From the NCBI GenBank assembly GCA_022510545.1, contig JAFLTG010000011.1:1-49500 (forward strand): DNA of 49,500 nt, given 5' to 3'. This document shows positions 1 through 8,513 of this stretch, piece by piece. The notes under the pieces are model-generated. The model was given only the letters and a program-made list of their open reading frames with translations. It did no database searches and had not been told where the DNA came from. The stretch's first letter is position 1, and the number at the start of each line of letters is the position of its first letter. Source of the stretch: Lachnospiraceae bacterium (lineage in GTDB: Bacteria > Bacillota > Clostridia > Lachnospirales > Lachnospiraceae). The translations under genes and the position numbers were made by a program.

Positions 1-828
1 AAAATGGTGAGGCGTAGCTTCTGCAAAAATATGACACGAGTGTCGTTTTGCTTGTCTCACAAGTTCAACTGCCTCTTTTGTACTTATATGTTGAATGGAC
101 AAATCCGTCTCTTCTTCAATCGCAATTTTAATGTCGCGCTCTACCATACTGATTTCGGCTTCTCTCGGCGAACCGCCTATTCCATAGTATTGTGCAGCCT
201 TGCCTGCATTAATACCGTTATTCGTAATATATTTCGGATTCTCCTCATGCAGACTCACCGGTTTTCCAAGCCTCGCAGCCTGCCTCAAAGCATCACGCAG
301 TAAAACTTCATCCAGAATGGGAATCCCGTCATCTGTAAAACCGGACGCCCCCGCATTGCTCAAAGCCTCCATATCAACCAGTTTTTCGCCCTTCAGACCC
401 TTGGTGACATTGGCACAGCTATACACCCGGATTCCGGTTTTTTCCCCTTTTTCAAGCACATACCTAAGGGTTTCTATGTTATCAACCGCCGGCTTGGTAT
501 TCGCCATCAGAACCACACTCGTAAAACCGCCCCTGGTCGCAGCGGCTGCCCCGCTCTCAATATCCTCTTTATAGGTAAATCCCGGATCCCTGAAATGTAC
601 ATGCACATCCACAAGCCCCGGTGCAACAATCATGCCCTGAGCATCAATCCGGTCAATTTCATCCATATGCTCCGCATACGCTCCCAAACCATTCTGCTTT
701 AATAATTCAACAAGAGAGCTTCCCGTCTTCTCAATACAAACTATACTATCATCCTTAACCAGAATATCCCTTAACCCTTCTAAACCTGATTTCGGATCTA
801 TTACATAACCACCTTTAATATAAAGCAT
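1..828 (-). CDS. pyrC: Dihydroorotase (type I amidohydrolase), 3' part cut by window edge
   Basis: Minus-strand reading not in the ORF list because it runs off the window: MLYIKGGYVIDPKSGLEG...GMIVAPGLVDVHVHFRDPGFTYKEDIESGAAAATRGGFTSVVLMANTKPAVD; HVHFRDPG metal-binding motif is typical of dihydroorotase. Confidence 0.93.
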   Translation of the reverse strand, partial: MLYIKGGYVIDPKSGLEGLRDILVKDDSIVCIEKTGSSLVELLKQNGLGAYAEHMDEIDRIDAQGMIVAPGLVDVHVHFRDPGFTYKEDIESGAAAATRGGFTSVVLMANTKPAVDNIETLRYVLEKGEKTGIRVYSCANVTKGLKGEKLVDMEALSNAGASGFTDDGIPILDEVLLRDALRQAARLGKPVSLHEENPKYITNNGINAGKAAQYYGIGGSPREAEISMVERDIKIAIEEETDLSIQHISTKEAVELVRQAKRHSCHIFAEATPHHF

Positions 829-876
829 GATCTTTATCCTCTATACTTTGATATAATTAGTATTATATCACATTTC

Positions 877-1296
877 TCACTTAAAAACCACCGGCTTATC
901 AATGTACTCCGTCTTCACCACAACATATGGATAGCTTGGTGACTTTTTCCCTTTATCCTCAACTCCCGGTCCAAGCAGATTCGTATCAATATAAATTGCA
1001 TTACTCGTCTCATACAGCTCATTTACCGTAATGCTGTAACCTCCTGTCTCCTGCTCTCCATAGCCGATACAGATATATACATATCCCTGATCCTGGAATG
1101 TCAGCTTGAAGGGAGATACTTTTTTCTCCGAAATTATACTAAGCAGTTCTTCAGGCAGATTATCCTCCGCAATTACACTGAACTCCAAATCCCTGATCTT
1201 CTCCATCGGATCCTGCTTTGCTCCGCAGGCAATTACGCCCAGACACAAGAGCGCTACCAAAATGACACTCCATATTCTTTTTTCTAAATCATACAT
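877..1296 (-). CDS. Small lipoprotein with PrcB C-terminal-like (protease complex subunit) domain
   Basis: Lipobox-like LGVIAC after hydrophobic N-terminus; GGYSITVNELYE...PYVVVKTEYIDKPVVF resembles PrcB_C. Confidence 0.65.
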   Translation of the reverse strand: MYDLEKRIWSVILVALLCLGVIACGAKQDPMEKIRDLEFSVIAEDNLPEELLSIISEKKVSPFKLTFQDQGYVYICIGYGEQETGGYSITVNELYETSNAIYIDTNLLGPGVEDKGKKSPSYPYVVVKTEYIDKPVVFK

Positions 1297-1418
1297 AGCA
1301 ACAGTCTTTCCTTTCTATTTACAATGAATCATTGTTATTACTAATTTATTAGAAAACAGAAAGGTCTATTCCTATTGATTAAAAAAGTGATTTATTATAA
1401 AATGAAAAGGGTGATTTT

Positions 1419-2153
1419 ATGATAAGGTTTATTATAATTGTAATTTTTGTAGTGCTGTTTTTAGTCTGCAGTATACCGCTTTTGATAATCGAATATTTTA
1501 TAGGCAAATTTAACATGGACATTAAGAACCGCAGCTCACTGGCAATCGTCAACTGGGCATTCGGTGTCTGTTTATTCATAGCCGGAACCAAGGTTACCGT
1601 CATAGGCGAAGAAAACGTTCCGACGGATAAACCTGTACTGTATATCGGTAATCACAGGAGTTACTTCGATATACTGATTACATACGTAAGAGTTCCCAGA
1701 CCTACCGGGTATGTTGCGAAAAAAGAAATGCTGAAGTATCCTCTCCTGCGTAACTGGATGAAATATCTGCATTGTCTGTTTTTGGACCGCGATGATATAA
1801 AGCAGGGACTTGAAACAATAAAAGAAGGTATTGAAAAAATTAATTCCGGGATTTCCATCTGTATTTTCCCTGAAGGAACCCGCAATAAAGAAAACGACAC
1901 TTTTCTGCCCTTTCATGAAGGCAGTTTTAAAATCGCAGAGAGAAGCGGCTGCGCAATTATACCTATGAGCATCAACAACACCGCCTCAATATTTGAAGAC
2001 CAATTTCCCCGGATTAAGAAGTCTCACGTAGTAATTGAATACGGCAAACCAATTTATATGAGCGAGATGGCACGTGAGGACAAGAAGAAAATCGGTGCAT
2101 CTGTGCGGGAAATCATCAAAGATACTTATTTTAAAAATAAAAATCTCGTATAA
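1419..2153 (+). CDS. plsC: 1-acyl-sn-glycerol-3-phosphate acyltransferase
   Basis: NHRSYFD (NHx4D) and FPEGTRN motifs; N-terminal membrane segment. Confidence 0.9.
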   Translation: MIRFIIIVIFVVLFLVCSIPLLIIEYFIGKFNMDIKNRSSLAIVNWAFGVCLFIAGTKVTVIGEENVPTDKPVLYIGNHRSYFDILITYVRVPRPTGYVAKKEMLKYPLLRNWMKYLHCLFLDRDDIKQGLETIKEGIEKINSGISICIFPEGTRNKENDTFLPFHEGSFKIAERSGCAIIPMSINNTASIFEDQFPRIKKSHVVIEYGKPIYMSEMAREDKKKIGASVREIIKDTYFKNKNLV

Positions 2154-3758
2154 TCATTCCGTAAGCAGATTTTTTTCAATTGCACTCATTAATAAAATAA
2201 ATTTTGCATTCAAATCCACTTGTTTCATGATTCCTGTTTTTTCATTAATAAACTGATAATTTCTGCTGCCGATTCCATCCAGATAACTAATGGATACGGC
2301 ATTTCTTCCCAGAAAATAATGCAGATGATTCTCAAGTACCGTTGTATACTCATGGTTGGTAATGATATGGTCAACTACCGTCAGTCTTTCCATTTTATGA
2401 AGCAGTTCATCATTGTTATCCTGCTCTTTATTCCCCTCAGTCAAATACTTGGAACTTTTGGAGTCAAATGATACTTCTTCAACATACTTCAGCAAAATAC
2501 TGATCAATTTATCACATATATTTACATCCACTTTCTGTTTGGTAGAAAGATATGTTACACTGCCCCAGAAAACATAATCATTTTCCATATCGGGAGAAGC
2601 TTCGGCATTCAGATAATCCTGTGCGGCCTTACGATAACCATATGTTCCGGTCGCCCTATAAAGTTCCGTAGCGGCGCAGAAATATTCTTCCGGCGAAACA
2701 TCATTAAGATATTTTCCGGCATAGCGGTAAGCTCTGTCAGCTGCATTAAGACATTTTGTTGCAAAGTTTAAGTCATAACCCCGATAAAGATAACTGAACT
2801 TTGCCATCGTGGATGCAAAGCGGATTGTTGCCTCCATCGAAACAGGCTCCAGATAAAGCTGATATGCCGCCTGAGAATTATCAATTACGCTGACCGCGGA
2901 GTATACCGCACCGCTGGAGGAATCCTGCATCTTAAGAAGCCAGTCTATCTCGTATTTTATTTCATCCATTATATCGGGAATTCCATTTCCGCTTTCAGGT
3001 ATGCCAATATCATCGTTAAAAGCACTTCCGTACAGCTCATAAGCCAGTAATAGGACAGTGACCGCCTGACAGCCATCGGCTACATCTCTAAGTCCGTTTC
3101 CGTCAATATGCCATCCTCCTGATACATCAAACTCCGAAGCACCCTGCGACGCAGAATCATTCATAAGTCTTGCCGTTTTGGTATGGCAGGCATTATGTGC
3201 CGTATCTCCGGCAAACTCCGGAGCAAGTGTAAGCCCACAGCGATTATAATAGTACTGTTTCAACGCCATTTTAAAAATATCCTCATAAGGATTGTCTTCA
3301 ATAACAAACGTATAAGAGCGTCCGATTATATCGGCCTGCAGATAATAAGTTCCGGCAGTTGTATAATCAGAAAAATCGCCATGGCATATATTTTCCTGCG
3401 TTATTTCGTTATATCCTTTCTGCTCAATCTCTCCTGTATATACAATCTCCTCCGTATCCGCATTTATCAGATCATATGTATCCGGCAGTATTTCTCCACG
3501 AAATACCGCTATTTTTTTGCTGTTCGTTGCATACCCCAGCTGATTTACCATAATATCCGGGAGAATTTCAGGTATATCATAATCAAATTCCGGCGACAGT
3601 CCAAGACTTGCAATCTCATTGTCCTGCTCCTGATTGTCCTCACCTGCTTGTGATAAACCAGAAAGTCCGTTGCATCCGGATAATAGTCCCATACATAAAA
3701 CTGCAGCAATTGTAACACTAATATATTTCTTATTGATGTATCTTTTAATTATATTCAT
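2154..3758 (-). CDS. Secreted lipoprotein related to GH9 cellulases (CelD_N Ig-like + (alpha/alpha)6 domain), apparently catalytically degenerate
   Basis: Lipobox LLSGC; IMVNQLGYATNSKKIAVF (CelD_N), DVSGGWHIDGN..., GNGIPDIMDEIKYEIDWLLKMQ, HYFLGRNAVSISYLDGIG. Confidence 0.75.
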   Translation of the reverse strand: MNIIKRYINKKYISVTIAAVLCMGLLSGCNGLSGLSQAGEDNQEQDNEIASLGLSPEFDYDIPEILPDIMVNQLGYATNSKKIAVFRGEILPDTYDLINADTEEIVYTGEIEQKGYNEITQENICHGDFSDYTTAGTYYLQADIIGRSYTFVIEDNPYEDIFKMALKQYYYNRCGLTLAPEFAGDTAHNACHTKTARLMNDSASQGASEFDVSGGWHIDGNGLRDVADGCQAVTVLLLAYELYGSAFNDDIGIPESGNGIPDIMDEIKYEIDWLLKMQDSSSGAVYSAVSVIDNSQAAYQLYLEPVSMEATIRFASTMAKFSYLYRGYDLNFATKCLNAADRAYRYAGKYLNDVSPEEYFCAATELYRATGTYGYRKAAQDYLNAEASPDMENDYVFWGSVTYLSTKQKVDVNICDKLISILLKYVEEVSFDSKSSKYLTEGNKEQDNNDELLHKMERLTVVDHIITNHEYTTVLENHLHYFLGRNAVSISYLDGIGSRNYQFINEKTGIMKQVDLNAKFILLMSAIEKNLLTE

Positions 3759-3832
3759 AAGTACTAACCTTTCAAAATACTCTTACAGTATTTTACCATA
3801 AAAGTTTTGTATTTACATCAGTTAGTATTTTA

Positions 3833-5008
3833 TCACAAAAGTTTTGCATTTTCATCAGTATAAACAACTTTTCCTTCTATAATCGTACACAAAGCCTTGG
3901 TAAATACTTCCATTGGATTTCCATCAAATATGACCACGTCTCCGTCCTTGCCAATCTCAAGACTCCCAACCCTGTCGTCAACACCGCATATTTTAGCCGC
4001 ATTTATTGTAATCGCACGGAAGCCCTCATCCTCGGATAAGCCTGATTTAACGGCAAGACCCGCACAGATTGGAAGGAACTGAATCATTGAGACCGGATGG
4101 TCCGTCGTAACCGCAACCTGCACACCTGCCTGACTTAAAATACCGGCTGTTTTAAATGCCATATTCTGAACTTCAATCTTATTTCTGCTTGCCATATCGG
4201 GTCCTAATATTGCCGGAAAGCCGCTTTCTTTAATTTCTTCCGCTATCAAATGCCCCTCGCTGCAATGATCTAACGTCATCGACAGATTATACTCCCTGGC
4301 TATACGTATAGCGGTAAGAATATCATCGGCACGATGGACATGCGCCTTTAACGGAATCTTTCCCTCAAATACAGGAACCCAGCATTCATATCTAAAATCC
4401 ACAGGACAATTATCGTTTTTTCGTTTATCATAATATTGTTTTGCATCAAATAATTCCTGACGCAACATTGCCGCTATTGCCATTCTCGTTGCCGGCGAAA
4501 CGTCTTTTCCCGAAAAATTCACCTTCGGATTTTCTCCGAAGGCAATTTTCATGGCGGCAGGCGCCTTTACTATCATATTGTCTATACATCTTCCGTGAGT
4601 CTTGATAAATGCAAACTGTCCTCCGACCACATTGGAGCTTCCGGGACCTATCATTGCAGAAGTTATACCGGCTCTCAACGCATCATCGAATGCTGCATCC
4701 ATTGGATTAATCGCATCAATAGCACGCAGATACGGAGTGATGGGATCAACGCTTTCGTTACAGTCATCTCCCTCCATACCTTTTTTCTCTTCCGTTATGC
4801 CCATATGGCAATGTGCTTCTATGATTCCCGGCATTACCAGATTACCTTTGGCGTTTATAACTTGTATATCATTATTCTCGCTTTTTCCCAGCGGACATTC
4901 CGCCATACTTCCTATAGCCGTAATCTTTCCGTTTTCTATCTGTAAAAAACCGTCCTCATACACCACATCCGCCATAGTTTTTATTTTTCCATGAACAATA
5001 GTAAGCAT
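3833..5008 (-). CDS. Amidohydrolase (imidazolonepropionase-like)
   Basis: VMPGIIEAHCHMG, HVHRADDI, LDHCSEGH, VTTDHPV; start moved from 5023 to the ATG after GGAGGAAGCAGGC. Confidence 0.85.
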   Translation of the reverse strand: MLTIVHGKIKTMADVVYEDGFLQIENGKITAIGSMAECPLGKSENNDIQVINAKGNLVMPGIIEAHCHMGITEEKKGMEGDDCNESVDPITPYLRAIDAINPMDAAFDDALRAGITSAMIGPGSSNVVGGQFAFIKTHGRCIDNMIVKAPAAMKIAFGENPKVNFSGKDVSPATRMAIAAMLRQELFDAKQYYDKRKNDNCPVDFRYECWVPVFEGKIPLKAHVHRADDILTAIRIAREYNLSMTLDHCSEGHLIAEEIKESGFPAILGPDMASRNKIEVQNMAFKTAGILSQAGVQVAVTTDHPVSMIQFLPICAGLAVKSGLSEDEGFRAITINAAKICGVDDRVGSLEIGKDGDVVIFDGNPMEVFTKALCTIIEGKVVYTDENAKLL

Positions 5009-5024
5009 GCCTGCTTCCTCCATG

Positions 5025-5978
5025 CTAATTGAGCTTTTGTAATGGATTAACCGGTTCTCCGTCCTTAGTCAGCTTGAAATAAACATTTGCACCTTCTAAA
5101 CTGTAATATTTGGTCGGGGATGCTACATTTCCGATAATATCTCCGGTCACCACATAGCTGCCTTCACTTACAGTTATATTGTCAAGCTGTCCATAGGTAA
5201 GCTCGTACTGATTACCAAGATCCATAACGACCGTATTACCCAGCTGCGGATCGTAGTTCACTGAAATTACCCTGCCGTCTGCTGCCGCAGTTATGGTTTC
5301 GCCCTCCGTTGCGGAAATTACTATTGCAGGATGATATTTATACTGCTGAAGAGTCGGGAAATATATAGTCTTGTCCATACTGTAATTAAGCAAAATATCA
5401 CCCACTATAGGCCATACCAGACCATCATCCTCACTAAAATCAAGCATAGGCTGTACTGTGGTTGCAATTGCCTCAGTATCTTCAGGCATCTCACTAATAG
5501 TTTCCTGAGACTCGTCAAACATTCCCTCTTCATTGTTGCCGTTTTCATTGTCATCACTTTTTTTATTGTCTGCTTTTGTAGAAGTTTTATCCTGTTCGTT
5601 TTTATTTTCCTTTGTGTCCGATGTGGCTGCATCATTGCTTCCGGACTTTTTATTACCTTTATTTTCATTTTTATCGGTATCTGAATTTTCTACATTTCCG
5701 GAATTAGCCTCCTGAAAGCTTGGGTCATAATCAAGATCATCCGTACCTACGTCCGCAAAGAGCGCGCTCATATCCTCACTACTTAAGATATTTTCCGCCG
5801 TATCGGAAACACCGCTTTCAATCGCACTAAAATCCACTACATTACTTCCTTCATCCGCCTGACGGTTACTTCTCACAAAAACTCCTGTAACAGTCAGTGC
5901 TGCAAGAACAAGAACCGATGAAGTCAGCATAATAATTCGTTCTTTTCTAACACCATTTCTATTTCTTCTCATACTCAT
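5025..5978 (-). CDS. spoIIQ: SpoIIQ-like membrane-anchored LytM/M23 family protein
   Basis: N-terminal TM segment, Asn/Asp/Lys-rich linker, C-terminal LytM fold (YHPAIVISATEGETITAAADGRVISV...VNPLQKL); directly downstream of spoIID. Confidence 0.72.
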   Translation of the reverse strand: MSMRRNRNGVRKERIIMLTSSVLVLAALTVTGVFVRSNRQADEGSNVVDFSAIESGVSDTAENILSSEDMSALFADVGTDDLDYDPSFQEANSGNVENSDTDKNENKGNKKSGSNDAATSDTKENKNEQDKTSTKADNKKSDDNENGNNEEGMFDESQETISEMPEDTEAIATTVQPMLDFSEDDGLVWPIVGDILLNYSMDKTIYFPTLQQYKYHPAIVISATEGETITAAADGRVISVNYDPQLGNTVVMDLGNQYELTYGQLDNITVSEGSYVVTGDIIGNVASPTKYYSLEGANVYFKLTKDGEPVNPLQKLN

Positions 5979-6047
5979 AATTCAAATAGCCTCCTACTGA
6001 GAAATCATTTTCGTTTTATGGTGTTAGTCTTTCCCGAATTTGTCACA

Positions 6048-7070
6048 TTATTCAATTTTTGCTAATTCTGTATTAAAAAAGTAATATTTAAGAATCTGAT
6101 CAAAAGTTTCTCCCGAAAAAGCTCTTTCATTGGCGCCATACTGGCTCATACCAAAACCATGTCCCACCCCCGTTACATGAAATATCACTTCATCATCTTT
6201 CCATTCCGCATTAAAACTTGCCGAATTCAGGCCAAATGCAGTTCTGAAAGTTTCTCCGCTTAAAGAATATCCGTCTACATTTGCCTCAACCACATAACCT
6301 GCACTGTCGTATGAAAACTCCACGTTCTTCCATGTGTTATATGGATTATTTTCTATCGCTTCTGCGTTTATATATAATTCCGGAATAATACGGCAGTATT
6401 CATCTTTAGACACAATGACCTGAGTGTGATAATCATCAGCTAAGATATCCTGATTACATTCTACACTTACCAGATATGGATAACTTATACTTCCCCATAC
6501 CTCTGATGCCGCCCTTGTATGCCCGTTACTTACCGGAAAAAAAGCAGCTTTAACAGGCCGATTTTCATAAGAAAGATAAATTCCGTCAGTATTTTCAACG
6601 GCCTGTTCGCAAATCGTACTCTTTCCTTTTATACCATACATAATCGTGTCATCTTGAATGATCACATTCTTATCATTATCTCTTTCATTATTATTAAGTA
6701 TGAGCCCCCACAGCTCTGTCCTTAAAAGTATTGCCTGTGCTTTCAATGTCTCAAACTCATACGTCATACTTTCTTCTTCATCCTGTCCAAGCACAATTTC
6801 CAGTTTTCTTATAAGATACTCATGCATAGACATTTTTCTGATTCCCCAATTGCCGGAAATTGCGATTTCATACTTTTCATCAATCCATTCGTTTTTTTCT
6901 TTTTTTCCTTCTGTTAGATTATCTGTTTCTTCACCTATATGTCCCCACAGAGATGAAATCACATATGGTAATAAAAAAACAAACAAAAGCACAGTTCCCA
7001 CATCCCGGTACGGATTGCTTTTACTAATGCCTTTGTCTGTTTTTTTTCGGACGATTTTAAATAAGTTCAT
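6048..7070 (-). CDS. spoIID: Stage II sporulation protein D (SpoIID/LytB lytic transglycosylase)
   Basis: FETLKAQAILLRTELW, GHTRAASEVWG...YPYLVSVEC, GVGHGFGMSQYGANERA signatures. Confidence 0.9.
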   Translation of the reverse strand: MNLFKIVRKKTDKGISKSNPYRDVGTVLLFVFLLPYVISSLWGHIGEETDNLTEGKKEKNEWIDEKYEIAISGNWGIRKMSMHEYLIRKLEIVLGQDEEESMTYEFETLKAQAILLRTELWGLILNNNERDNDKNVIIQDDTIMYGIKGKSTICEQAVENTDGIYLSYENRPVKAAFFPVSNGHTRAASEVWGSISYPYLVSVECNQDILADDYHTQVIVSKDEYCRIIPELYINAEAIENNPYNTWKNVEFSYDSAGYVVEANVDGYSLSGETFRTAFGLNSASFNAEWKDDEVIFHVTGVGHGFGMSQYGANERAFSGETFDQILKYYFFNTELAKIE

Positions 7071-7127
7071 AGGACACCTCTTTTAAGTCTATGTACGAGG
7101 TCCTATTTTTAATACTAACTCTATTTC

Positions 7128-8210
7128 TTACTGTGCAAGATCCAGATGCTGTACAGTGCCGACACCTCCGTTTTCATACAGGAAGATACCGGTATTTCTG
7201 ATTATGCCGTTATTTCGATTATCGGACATAGAGTTAAGGGAAAACTCTGTCGAAACATTTTGCAGGCATATAGCTCCCACTCCGGCTTCAGCAAGTGTGT
7301 ACAGCTTATCCTTTCCGTTTTCATCCTTGCACCAGATTAACAGCTTACTCCAGATGTCATCATCTTCGTCAATCCAGCCGTCTCCATCGGAATCATACTT
7401 AGCCAGGTCCTTAAACCCGTCACCTGACTTAGTTCCAAACAACTCGCTTCCATCATTAATGATACCGTCTCCATTCAGATCCAATGCCAGGAAACCGCTT
7501 CCCGCATTCAAAGATGATATCTCATCTTCTACACCATCACAGTCCAGATCAAAGTAGAACTTCTGGTCGGATAACCCTGCAATATTACCATCAAGATTGA
7601 TGACCAACGGATCAAGATACCTCTGCTGCATTACTTCCATGTCATAATGCTCTTCATAATACTCCTTAAAGCTTCTGCTCATTTCCATATTAAGTCCAAA
7701 GCTGATCTCTCTTCCGTCTGCGGTTCTTACAACTCCATTCGTGTTAAATGATGTTGTCTCTGACTCACTGTGAAAGTAGCTGGCAGTATAGCCAACCTTA
7801 AAATTAGCAGATGACATTCCCGAATCAATAGATTGGGAGTTTCGCCAATTTTCTCCCCAGTCATATGGCTTCTTATGACTGCTGCCAAACAAAATATACA
7901 TTAAGAAGTTCATGCAGGACTGCCTGATATTTTCTATGGCTTTTTTCTCCTCCACGCTTGCTTCTACCCTGCCTGTATTAGACAGGTTACGGAAGTGAAG
8001 TGTGACATCTTCAAGAGTAGTCTGCGCATTACTACTCTCTTTGCTCTGCTCCTCTCCACCTTCCATTGCCCAAAAGCCTCCAAGAAATCCATTTCCGTCT
8101 CCAGCTGTCAAGCTTTTGGTATTCGCCCCGTAATAAAGGGTCGCTTTTGATGTTACTGAAGAATAATTTCTGGCGGATTCCATTCCTATGTAACTGGAAC
8201 TTATTCGCAA
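7128..8210 (-). CDS. Putative calcium-binding protein with EF-hand/dockerin-like loops, no Sec signal peptide
   Basis: DLDCDGVEDEIS, DLNGDGIINDGSELFG, DSDGDGWIDEDDDIW; start is TTG with AAGGAGG ribosome-binding site; N-terminus MRISSSYIGMESARNYSSVTS has no hydrophobic segment. Confidence 0.7.
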   Translation of the reverse strand: MRISSSYIGMESARNYSSVTSKATLYYGANTKSLTAGDGNGFLGGFWAMEGGEEQSKESSNAQTTLEDVTLHFRNLSNTGRVEASVEEKKAIENIRQSCMNFLMYILFGSSHKKPYDWGENWRNSQSIDSGMSSANFKVGYTASYFHSESETTSFNTNGVVRTADGREISFGLNMEMSRSFKEYYEEHYDMEVMQQRYLDPLVINLDGNIAGLSDQKFYFDLDCDGVEDEISSLNAGSGFLALDLNGDGIINDGSELFGTKSGDGFKDLAKYDSDGDGWIDEDDDIWSKLLIWCKDENGKDKLYTLAEAGVGAICLQNVSTEFSLNSMSDNRNNGIIRNTGIFLYENGGVGTVQHLDLAQ

Positions 8211-8267
8211 ATATACCTCCTTTTTGCTTTAGCTTACTTGCCCAAACTTATTTTTAGGCAAAATAAA

Positions 8268-8313
8268 GGACGGTATTTTTATGGAAATTCCCTTTTCCGT
8301 AAAAACACCATCC
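8268..8313 (-). terminator. 20-bp hairpin followed by TTTATTTT on the minus strand
   Basis: GGAUGGUGUUUUUACGGAAA-AGGGAA-UUUCCAUAAAAAUACCGUCC: 20 positions, two G-U wobbles and one C-A mismatch, then UUUAUUUU. Confidence 0.65.
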
Positions 8314-8337
8314 GTGGCTAAGCATAATATTAATATT

Positions 8338-8375
8338 CAAGGGGTAACTGTCTGGCCAGATGCAGCCACCCCTTG
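8338..8375 (-). ncRNA. 13-bp hairpin with palindromic loop in the leader of the EF-hand gene (orphan structured RNA candidate)
   Basis: CAAGGGGUGGCUG-CAUCUGGCCAGA-CAGUUACCCCUUG; 13 pairs with two G-U wobbles in the minus-strand transcript; no U-tract after it. Confidence 0.45.
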
Positions 8376-8513
8376 TAATTAATATATCGGACGTTTTATT
8401 TTTTTCTTAATCGTATAACGGTAAAATATTACAATTACTACTTAATCTCATACGCAAAAATATAATCGTTATCATTTTTTAGTGAACAAATTTCCGATTA
8501 AACATTTGCAACA

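Noticed and set aside
4-574. Plus-strand ORFs 4..303 and 200..574
   Set aside because: They lie antisense to a clear minus-strand dihydroorotase reading frame that runs off the window edge.
7156-7557. Plus-strand ORFs overlapping the EF-hand gene, and many other plus-strand ORFs inside ileS, glgP, aconitase and exoprotein genes
   Set aside because: Antisense to well-supported coding regions, no recognisable domains or ribosome-binding sites; typical shadow ORFs.
8260-8380. Known riboswitch (c-di-GMP-I considered because of AGCCACGGAU)
   Set aside because: The conserved aptamer elements were not found by reading; kept only as an orphan structured-leader finding.
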